Positions 34,090 through 41,740 of a stretch of DNA of 41,740 nt are shown here, piece by piece. Both the position numbers and the translations under genes were made by a program. The stretch is from assembly GCA_024196135.1 (NCBI GenBank), contig JAMQCK010000189.1:1-41740 (forward strand), in the 5' to 3' direction. Each line of letters starts with the position of its first letter. Positions within the stretch are counted from its first letter, which is position 1. The stretch is from Pleurotus ostreatus/Saccharomyces cerevisiae fusant. Its lineage: Eukaryota; Opisthokonta. A model generated the notes under the pieces. The model searched no databases. It was not told the DNA's origin and saw nothing but the letters and a program-made list of their open reading frames with translations.

Positions 34090-34640
34090 TAAGAGGACGA
34101 GGACGACCCGGTCTCGTTCGCTACACGCGCGAGCTCCTCACCGGCCGCTCCGCCAGCACTGCGCGGCTCGAAGGCGAGCTCCGCGACTTCGTCAATGGCC
34201 GATTCATCTCACCCGCCGGCCCCAGGCGCCCCACCACAAAAATCCAGCAAGAAGCCAATCATCTTCTTCCTCCTCGCCGTGCTCGGCGTCCCCTACGCCA
34301 TGACGAAGTTCAGCCGCACCCTCGCTTACCGCCAGCAGGAGCATCAGGCGCTCCTCGGCGCCACGCTCCCGCTCCTCAATTTCTCCACGCTCACCTTCAC
34401 GCGCGCGCGCTCTACCCCTTCAAGCTGACGAACTCGGCCGAGCTTGGCCTGAAGGAGAATGAGATCGTAGCGATCATGGGCAAGCTTGACCCGTGGACGG
34501 GTGCAGAGGCGGACCCATGGCTCGCTATCCCCAACGCGGAGTGGTGGAAGGGGAGGACGTGGGACGGCCGTGAGGGCTGGTTCCCGTGCAAATGGGTGGA
34601 GATCATCGAGCGGAAGGAAAAGAAGGTTGAGGACGTCACG
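34090..34640 (+). pseudogene. PEX13: Peroxin 13 C-terminal fragment, frameshifted
   Basis: PEX13 is the SH3-bearing peroxisomal membrane docking protein for PTS1/PTS2 import. Here one frame reads ELLTGRS and LEGELRDFVNGRF (about 34125-34205). A second frame reads KKPIIFFLLAVLGVPYAMTK (a membrane segment, about 34245-34305) up to LTFTRA. A third frame carries the SH3 domain: ALYPFKLTNSAELGLKENE, VAIMGKLDP, EWWKGRTWDGREGWFPCKW and VEIIERKEKK (about 34407-34625). The last frame change sits in the run ACGCGCGCGCGC (about 34397-34408); removing one CG would restore the usual TRALYPF join, so a dinucleotide expansion is the likely lesion. The N-terminal Gly/Tyr-rich half is missing. A dead fragment lying tail-to-tail with the thiol methyltransferase relic. 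Confidence 0.85.
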
Positions 34641-34861
34641 TTCGTTGTGCAAATGCTATTCCTCCTCTGTCCTGCCGCTGGGTCTCGTACCACTCAATCG
34701 TTCTTTCGCGTATACCCTTGTCATGCATTGCTATTCGCCACCTTCGGTTTGACCTCCTTGATTCTCAACTCGCCGCCTAACGGACGTCTCGGATTCACAA
34801 CAAGGTAAGTTTACTGCTCCCCGCTCACTTCCTCCTCCACACCATCATCCGCCCCCTCCCT

Positions 34862-35555
34862 AAGTGATCCCCCTCACTCGTCCTCGACATCTCGTCGAAC
34901 ACCAGCTCCCAGTCCTCCACCCTCAGCGCCTACGCATAGAGCTCCGGCCTCACGAACTACGGTGGGCCCCACCCCTTGTCGCGCTCCTGCAGTGGGTAGG
35001 CAAGTGCGAGGAGAAGGCCGTTCTTCCGCGTCAGCACGGTCGTCTGCCCACCCCAGTCCGCGCGCCGCCTGGGTAGGATAGAAGTTGGGGTGGTTAGTGG
35101 TGGTAGGAGGGAGGTTGGAGCGGGTGAGTGCAGATCTTGGTCGTTGGTCGCCGGGGAACGTGGAGTCACGCATAGTCGTACACCAGGTCGTACTCGCCGA
35201 GCATCTTGATGAAGTCAGCAAGGTGGAACTGCATGAGGGCGCACACTTCATAGAAGAGTAAACGTTCATTTGGAAAGATGAACATGGGCGCGAAGTACTC
35301 CTGGGCAACCTCCAGCCCCTTCGGCGAGATCTCGACGCCGACGGATGTGACGCCCAGCGTAGCGGCTAGGTACGCGACGTCGTTACCCTGTGCGAGGAGT
35401 GGTGGTGAGCAAATACTATCGCTGACGTATGGGACGAGCAATGATTAACGCGCCGCTCACCGACCCACAGCCGGGCACCAGCGCCCACTTGTCCTTGCCG
35501 CGGGGCATCTCGACGGCACCAGACTTCACGATCTCGCGTAGCGCGGGCTGGGGCT
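34862..35555 (-). pseudogene. Thiol methyltransferase (TPMT family) fragment, disrupted
   Basis: Minus-strand pieces follow the SAM-dependent TPMT/thiol methyltransferase order. PALREIVKSGAVEMP and WALVPGCG (SAM-binding motif I, about 35545-35465) come first. After an intron, GNDVAYLAATLG, VGVEISPKGLEVAQEYF and GEYDLVYDY follow. Further on, in a different frame, are ADWGGQTTVL, GLLLALAYPL, GWGPP-stop-FVRPELYA-stop and DWELVFDEMS, near 35080-34870. Two in-frame TAG codons and a frame change in the C-terminal third, plus loss of the N-terminal segment, mean that no active enzyme is made. It probably once detoxified thiols or sulphide as in other fungi. Convergent with the PEX13 relic about 220 bp away. 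Confidence 0.85.
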
Positions 35556-36684
35556 TCTCCTTCCTTCTCCTTCCTCCGACTTTCAGCAGGACAAGACCGA
35601 CACGGATGACGCCTGCGCGGCTCGCGAGCTCAACCCTGAAGACGGTATTGACGAGTGCTGGACAAATACGCAGGATCCTTCAACTCAGCAAGCCCTCGTC
35701 ACCACCCGTGGCCTTCAATGATCTCGAGCAGGACGACGCGGACACACAGGACTCGGGGGAGCCTTTTCTGCGATGAGCCCGACGTAAGCTTTGTCGGCCC
35801 TGATCAGTTCGAGGATGACTGTTGGGATGACGAGGTCAGTGGGGTGGTCTGTTTGATTTGTATCTCCCTGTAGCTACACCGACCGGGGGAGTTGTGGCTC
35901 GAGTAGGGTGTACTGTAATGACCCTCACCTTTTCCTTCACTTGCATGCACCCACATGGACCCATACTCATCCGTAACTCCTTGCTGCCTTGCCGTTACCT
36001 TAAGGCCCTACTATCTAACAACCTCTGTAGCTTAGATCTGGTTTTCTCGCTTACATTGCCCTTAGCTTATGTTCTTTCTTCTCCTCTTGCCTCTCTTCTC
36101 TCGTTTCTCGTGTCCTCCTCTCGTTCGGTTTGCCCGCGTCATCCGAGTTCAAACCTCGCGCAATTCACGTTCAATTGTTGACGATCTCATCGGTTGGGCC
36201 GTGTCCTAACAGAGAGAAGTTCGTTTGGGTTGGTTGCACCAAACAAGTGAGCGAGTTTTATTCATATGCTCTGAGGGCTAAGTGAGTTGACCTGAATCAA
36301 CCCACCACTCACGCTTCTTCCAGACCCTTCGCCAGGACCGCCACCGTGGAATGTCCTCCTCTTGCGGTCTTTGGCTCAAAACTTCGGAGAGCGTGGATGA
36401 TGCACGATCAAGTTTGCAGGAGTGAATGACAGGGCTCCCAGCGCCCCCAGAGGAGTGAGGAAAAAAATCAGTAGATGGTGAGAGCATCCCCATTGACACG
36501 GCTGGCTTCGAAGTGGCTGCACACAGCGGGGCGCAGGGCAAATTATGAGATAAGTGTTCTATTGGTCTCGCATATTCAGAAAGCTTCCGCGTGAATGGTT
36601 CGCTCTTTGGCTTCCAAAAGTGGTTGTCTCAGTCGATCGGGGACCAGCATTGGTTTAGGGGAAATCATGCTACCCTCTTCCACC
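35556..36684. other. Intergenic region before the XPG-like gene
   Basis: A plus-strand acidic stretch (PDVSFVGPDQFEDDCWDDE, about 35777-35835) and an adjacent frame with QQDKTDTDD look like decayed coding sequence of unknown family. The 36050-36130 part is pyrimidine-rich. The segment just before 36685 should hold the nuclease promoter, but no clear TATA element was seen. Confidence 0.4.
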
Positions 36685-38335
36685 ATGGGTATCCGCGGGG
36701 CATGGAGCGTACGTTCTCTCAATCAGTCTCCTCGCTGACGTGCCTGACTCGTGAGGGCAGATACTCGAGAAAGTCGAAAAGAAAACGTCTCTTGTCCAAC
36801 TTTGCCTACAAGATGGCAAGTTCGACGACCCTACTTGGCCTGATGCTGAGTATGTCCTGGGGGTCGACGGCAAGTAGGTTCCCATCACTTTCCTCAAGTC
36901 AACCTTGTATCCTCATGACCCTCAGCCAGCTTTTAACGAGAATCCTTTCGTCGGCGCTCGAAAGTCGAGGGGAGGCGCCGACAGCGTTCAATCTGGCCAT
37001 CACGCGTGACCTCTCCATCGCTCTGGAGTACCTTACACAGTACCTCAACCTACCGTGCATCGTCGTCTTTGTCTTTGATGGCTTGCTGAAGTCTACTTTT
37101 AAACATGACCCCGCCCCTGTGCCCCATGCCTCTACGGTGATGGCGCATTTCCTGGATCTAATCAGTATCCTCGGCTTTGATATTTTTGAGGTGCGCCTGT
37201 CTAATGCACGTCCGTGCGGCCTTCGATAAATCATGATTTTAGGCTAAAGGCGAAGCTGACGCGGACCTGGGCCTCATGTCGCGCTACGGACTGGTGAACG
37301 GCGTGTTGACGGCAGACTCTGACGTCTTTTTGTTCGGGGCCAAGACTGTCATTCGCCCGTGAGTGAGAATAATAAGATCGCGCTTACTCACTGACGCCGC
37401 AGCAGCAATCGTCTGACCACCAAGCTTGACAGTCAAGACGTACGGACTTATCGTTCAGTGGAACTGCGTCGTCACCGTCATCAAGGACTCGACGCAGAGC
37501 AGCTCATTCTACTTGCCCTGCTGGTGGGAAATGACTACGACCCGGTATATGCATCCTCGTATCACGAAGCGTTCCCAATGGCTCATACTTTCTAGGTAGG
37601 ACTGGAGGGCTGCAAGTTAGAGGACGCAATCGCACTTGCTCGATCACCTCTATCTTCCCAACTACAGTCCCTTTTGAAAACCGACCAGGCAAGCGAGTAT
37701 TTCCGCCGCAAGGATCAATTCCGTGCTCGCCTGCGTACCGAGCTCGTGCACAACACGTCTGGCTTCCTTCGACAAGCGCTCCCAGACGTTGCAGACAGGA
37801 TGTGTTCTGTCTTTCCAGACGCAGACGTGCATCGCCTATTAGGAAGGCCGGTGACTTCAAGTCTACGGACACTACAGACCGCAAGGAAGACGTGGAGGGT
37901 GCGCAATCCTGACGTTGACAAGCTAGTGGAATACTGCGAGTACAACTTTTCATGGGACATCTTCGCCTGCCTGTCCAAATTTCACCAGGAGGTATTCCCA
38001 GGGATGTGCATCCGTCGCCTGTTACAAAAGGTACGTGTCGTCAGGTCACATTTTCCTCGAAAGGAGCTAATTCACCTCAGGATTTGGAACATCGTGGAGA
38101 TCTGGAAGAAGTCCTGCCCAAAAAGGATTGGCATCTCACAGGCTGTACCGCGACATCATCTCACCACATTTTCCCTGTCTGCGAGGTTTCTGTCAATTTT
38201 TCCAGTGTGTATCGGGAGTTATATCGGCGTGGAAGATTTGGGCACGCGGCCAGCGGTACTCCTGCGGTTGCTGCACCATGTCTTGTCATTACTGTTCCAT
38301 CTGCGATAGTCACTCGTTCGCGTATCTTTGAATAA
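36685..38335 (+). CDS. XPG/FEN1-type structure-specific nuclease (GEN1-like)
   Basis: A spliced gene of about seven exons and 460 residues, intact in all exons. It starts at the classic XPG N-terminus MGIRGAW (36685), and a 52-base intron follows the Ser. The catalytic acids are visible: Asp in EYVLGVDGN, PCIVVFVFDG, then AKGEADADLG (the XPG-I acidic cluster), TADSDVFLFGAKTVIR, and GNDYDPVGLEGC (helix-hairpin-helix region). The C-terminal half (RNPDVDKLVEYCEYNFSW) resembles the tail of GEN1/XPG-like proteins expanded in Agaricomycetes. Family enzymes cut flaps, bubbles or Holliday junctions using two metal ions. The stop is at 38335, only about 210 bp before the right YR start on the same strand, which suggests linked function or co-mobilisation. 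The exact substrate is not determinable. Confidence 0.85.
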
Positions 38336-38547
38336 ACTCGCAGTCACGTCTTCTTTGCCCTACTTGCATCAGTAGCGGCGTGGGGTATCGAATGGTTTGA
38401 CCTTTGCAAACCCACACGGAGGCCACATGACTTAGTCACGTGCTTTTATTTCTCACGGCTTCAGCCCATCTCGATTTGCGGGTTTAGTGATCGGTCTCTT
38501 GTCTCTGACTCTCGTCTTCTATCCAGGTCTTCACCGCAGAGGACACT

Positions 38548-40257
38548 ATGACAGCCCACCCTCTTCTTAACTTTGCAGGGTTGGACACAGTTCTGGCAAC
38601 ACCCGATATCGAGACTGAGCAAGGACTGGCCGACCATATCGACCTTCGTGAAGATATCTCAGGCGAGCGGGAGACCGTCGACAAGAACACCTGCCGCTCG
38701 CAGTTCAGGTCGGCAGTAGGGAGACTATCTGAAGTGCTTGGACAAGCCGCTCAGTCCATCACGAGCAAAACAGAGCGTGACTATCGCAAGTCAGTTGCCC
38801 CTATTAGTCTCCTATTACTTCCTCATTTTGTTCACAGCATTGCGAAGCGGTTCTGGACGTGGCTTGTCGAGCAGGGCTTCATCCCCAGTGATGACGTGCA
38901 GTGGGGTGAAGTCCCTTGCGATGACATGCCCAAGTTTATCTGCGGCTTCATAATGGATCTGTGAGTCGCTATCGCATCACCTTGCATGGTTTCACCCTTA
39001 AAAGTTATCAGTTGCGACTCCATCGACTTCAGGGATGGCAAGACGAAGCCCGCAAGTCAACGCCGCAGCGGCAATACGACAGCTCAGAAGATTCGGGCGG
39101 CTTTGACGTACTTCTTTGGTATCCTATGCGGCCTCGGCAACGTAGAATGGCACAAGGATCCCACTACTGGTCGGATGATAGGGAATCCATCCATCTCGTC
39201 CCTCGTTTCCCGATACATGGTGGGACTTCAGCGGCGTAAGGTACGTACCCGCGTATCATCGAGTCGACAGCTGTCTCACTCTTCCTTAGGCACAGGCAGG
39301 GGAAGCTCCAACCAGTGCTCGCGCAATCACTCCTGTTCGTCAATACGTTCTTTATGGCTTGCTGATTCCGGATAGATTGTAATCTTGTTTATTTTCTATA
39401 GGCAATTTTAAGACGCCTCTACTTGCACAATAGACGGGACTACGAAGCATTGGAGGTAAAGATGCCCCACAGTCTCCTGACGCTAGCTTACCTTTCCTAA
39501 GGCTGGGAACAAGGACGACCTACGGGCCCGATTGTTGCAATGCGCTTACACCATTAGCTTCATCTGCCTCCTTCGTTTCGATGAGGTTCTGGGTATTCAG
39601 ATGCAAGATCTAACCTTTCATGCGGACGGAAGCGTGGAGTTGCGTCTGCCTTACCGTAAGACGGATCAGAATGGAGGTGCGTGCGGCCCCCTCCTCTGCC
39701 TTACCCTGGGTGCTCATTGGGCTGCAGGGACAGTTCCATTCGTCCTGTGGTGGCTGGAGAGTGATGAAGCGCACCTTTGTCCCGTACGCGCATTGGCAGA
39801 ATGGCTGGATGCCTCCGGAATCAAGAAAGGGTACCTCTTTCCCAAACTCACCAGCGAAGGATCTGAAATCAGGTCTATGGGCTCGCACAAAGATCACATG
39901 GTACGTACACATCCACTGCAGCTACTCCATCCACTTACATGCCCAAAGACGGCAGAGAACTTCTTGGAATTGTTTCGGCAGAATTTGCTGCACGTCGGGG
40001 TTGACTATAGCCCTTATGGGACGCACTCATTCCGTCGAGGGGGTTGCCAGTACCTCATCGTAGATCGGAAATGGAACATTCGCCGTGTGTGCGAATGGGG
40101 CGGCTGGAGCACAGATTTCACGCATCTTACCATCGTCAAGTATCTGATATCATGGGTCGACGAACCCATGAGCTCTCGCGCGGACTTCTTTCGCCCTGGT
40201 CAGCGTGTTGCTAGACTGTGCCGTACTTGTGGTAGATCATGTCCTTGTAACTCCTAG
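38548..40257 (+). CDS. Tyrosine recombinase (DNA breaking-rejoining enzyme), right copy
   Basis: A spliced gene of about nine exons, roughly 445 residues, uninterrupted. It starts MTAHPLLNFAGLD and has the core-binding region (KRFWTWLVEQGF; MPKFICGFIMDL; FFGILCGLGNVEW), then APTSARAITP and the catalytic domain. The catalytic Arg lies in FICLLRFDEVL, His-x-x-Arg in THSFRRGGCQYL, Trp in CEWGGWS and the Tyr nucleophile in LTIVKYLIS. A Cys-rich end (CRTCGRSCPCNS) closes the protein. One intron (about 39677-39727, GTGCGT...CAG) removes an in-frame stretch so that QNG joins TVPFVLWW; the same splice is present in the left copy. Both the reading frame and all tetrad residues are kept, so activity is plausible. 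The protein reads outward into the right inverted-repeat arm. Confidence 0.9.
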
Positions 40258-41416
40258 ACTACTCGAGCGTCAATGTGTATATGCCTCTCAATCTTTCCTA
40301 CTTCGGCGGCGCGCATTGCACGAGAAAGGCGCCAGTTTCGAACATCGCGGTCGGGCCGCTTTGACCGTTCCCCGTCAGGTCTTCCTTTCGTCCTGCCTTC
40401 ATGTCATCAATAACTATCCTCTTCCAAATGCATTCCCCATGTTCGCCGCTTACTTTGTACCATATCTGCTGACATAGCTCGGTCGCCCTGGCATCTTGGA
40501 AGAGATCGGGAGCATCTCTGTCGACGTCGAGCTTGAACTGTCGCTCACGTTCCGCTTGAACGTGCCAGACATCAGGTGCGACGGCCATGCCTATCTGCCT
40601 GAGCAGCTTGGTTCTGACATCCGGGCGATAGCATGGGAACGCAAGGGACGTGCTTAATACCTTCCGTCTTCTGCGGCAAGACCAAGTCCCGACGCCACGG
40701 GCTGGGAAAAGCGTGCATCGGCGCGTACCACCTCCGACCAGAAGCTTGCTGAGGGTTCGCGCTCATTCAAGTTGGAAGAACAACAATGGGCGCCTCTCAC
40801 AAATGCTATCTTTTCCCGCTCGCCACGTCTTTCCTCTTCCTCTACCGCCCTCGTGCGCGCCCACAGCACCATCTGGGGCTCAGGCATGTACTGTGCCAAC
40901 GTACGTGGTCAACGATAAGGAGCGCAACAGACACTGACGCAATCAAACAGGAAGGCAACCTCAACGCCAACTGACCGTCGGGGCATAACTCTCACCCAAC
41001 CAGCTACCCTCTCTACCAGCTTCCCTGGGACTAGTTCTGGCGTACGTCCCCCATACTTCCTAACCGCCTTCGCAGTCACTGACATCCAGCACGCAGTCAA
41101 CCACAACCGCAACGTATGTCGCGCCGGAATCGAAAGTAGATCTCGACCGAAGGCTCACAATCGCAGCAGTGCAAGATCCACCGTCTATCCGGCGAGTTCA
41201 TGGAAGTGTGGGTGCGCCGGCAGCCCGCTCGATGCGTAGGGCTGATGAGTCTCGCAGGCCCGTCAACGGCATGATGCAAGATCAATCTGCTAGCGCCCAC
41301 CCCACCCTCCTCCCAAGCCGACCAAGAGACGTTCTTCCGCCTCGTTTTGCACAGCCCCTACAAGCGCTGCTGGCAGTCCAACTTGCACTTTGACGGTGTC
41401 GCGAGGGCGAATGTGG
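40246..41416. repeat. Right arm of the 1.17-kb perfect inverted repeat
   Basis: Reverse complement of 1-1171. It starts within the last codons of the right YR gene (TGT AAC TCC TAG) and is followed by further unique sequence to the window end at 41740. It holds the mirror copies of the small open frames described for the left arm. Confidence 0.95.
40298..40588 (-). CDS. Hypothetical small ORF inside the right arm (identical to 829-1119)
   Basis: The exact mirror copy of the left-arm frame, convergent with the right YR gene. The family is unknown and the coding strand is uncertain, as for the left copy. Conservation cannot be used as evidence here because the whole arm is identical. Confidence 0.25.
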   Translation of the reverse strand: MAVAPDVWHVQAERERQFKLDVDRDAPDLFQDARATELCQQIWYKVSGEHGECIWKRIVIDDMKAGRKEDLTGNGQSGPTAMFETGAFLVQCAPPK

Positions 41417-41740
41417 GCGAGAGCATCTCCGCACGCGTTTAGCAAGTGTCCGCGTCGGTCCACCAGCGGCCCGCGCAAGTCCAGGGCTTCCGCCGCGGGT
41501 CCTACGAGGGCTCCGCGCTAGTTCATGGCCCAACCAAGCGCGTCGCAAGGGCCGAAGCCGCTGTCGAGGATAACCAAGGTCGAGGTACGGGGGACCATTT
41601 TTGCGTTAGAGTTCCGCATCCATTCTGACATGGTCATTTCAGCCGCTCACCAAGTAAGATCAAGGAGCTTCAAGAGCGCCAACAAGCCCTGCACAGCGAG
41701 TCCCTGCTCTCGGAGCTCTCAGATGAGGAGGACAGTCAAG
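41165..41740 (+). CDS. Partial unknown gene reading out of the right arm
   Basis: After an intron-like acceptor (about 41165), plus-strand stretches look like exons. QCKIHRLSGEFMEVWVRRQP is the first, then ADQETFFRLVLHSPYKRC and NLHFDGVARANVGES (about 41320-41445). Outside the arm comes a charged coil-like exon SPSKIKELQERQQAL and LLSELSDEEDSQ (41645-41740, running off the window). Frames change between these, and the joins are not resolved. The first two stretches are mirrored in the left arm (minus strand, running off base 1). No family was recognised. It could be a second gene of the YR element or a neighbouring host gene. Confidence 0.3.

Noticed and set aside
36145..36165. T-arm-like GAGTTCAAACCTCG
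   Set aside because: Four of five stem pairs form, but the upstream sequence is pyrimidine-rich and cannot supply the other tRNA arms.
1160..40257. Labelling the interval a Starship element
   Set aside because: Starships are defined in Pezizomycotina by a single DUF3435 captain at one end and flanking direct repeats. Here there are two outward YRs of a basidiomycete type and inverted arms, so only an analogy is justified.

Overview
The window looks like nuclear DNA of a basidiomycete fungus, probably an Agaricomycete. The genes are GC-rich and broken by many short introns with standard fungal splice sites. The tyrosine recombinase, TET/JBP-like, JmjC-like and XPG-like proteins all resemble families expanded in mushroom-forming fungi. 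No tRNA, rRNA or prokaryotic signal was seen.

Layout. The outer ends are a very large inverted repeat: bases 1-1171 are the reverse complement of 40246-41416 (paired positions sum to 41417), and the left arm runs off the window edge. Just inside each arm is a spliced, apparently intact tyrosine recombinase (YR) gene. The left one is on the minus strand (2923 to 1160) and the right one on the plus strand (38548 to 40257), so both are transcribed outward. The two YR proteins have clearly diverged, yet the flanking arms match perfectly from the last three codons of the YR genes outward.

Between them are two kinds of genes. Three plus-strand genes look intact across all their exons: a TET/JBP-like 2-oxoglutarate dioxygenase (21808-24428), a JmjC-like oxygenase (28603-31822) and an XPG/FEN-type structure-specific nuclease (36685-38335), the last ending about 210 bp before the right YR. 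In contrast, every recognisable housekeeping gene is dead or truncated: a PHO84-type phosphate transporter (about 6545-7691, minus), a REX4-like exonuclease lacking catalytic acids (8309-9050, minus), the central and C-terminal part of acetyl-CoA carboxylase (about 17286-20345, minus; five frameshifts, two stops), the C-terminal half of PEX13 (about 34090-34640, plus) and a TPMT-type thiol methyltransferase (about 34862-35555, minus). The rest is low-complexity purine/pyrimidine tracts, a degenerate tandem array (about 14735-15800), a small dispersed repeat family and stretches with nothing recognisable.

Interpretation (inference). The pattern of two outward-facing YRs, long inverted flanks, intact DNA/chromatin-modifying and nuclease genes, and a graveyard of host gene fragments fits either a large YR-bounded composite mobile element of roughly 38-41 kb or a heterochromatic/subtelomeric accessory region where such elements accumulate. 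The intact genes form a plausible set: YR for strand exchange, XPG-like nuclease for DNA ends or branches, and two Fe(II)/2-oxoglutarate oxygenases that could act on DNA or chromatin marks. No biochemical role can be proved from sequence alone.
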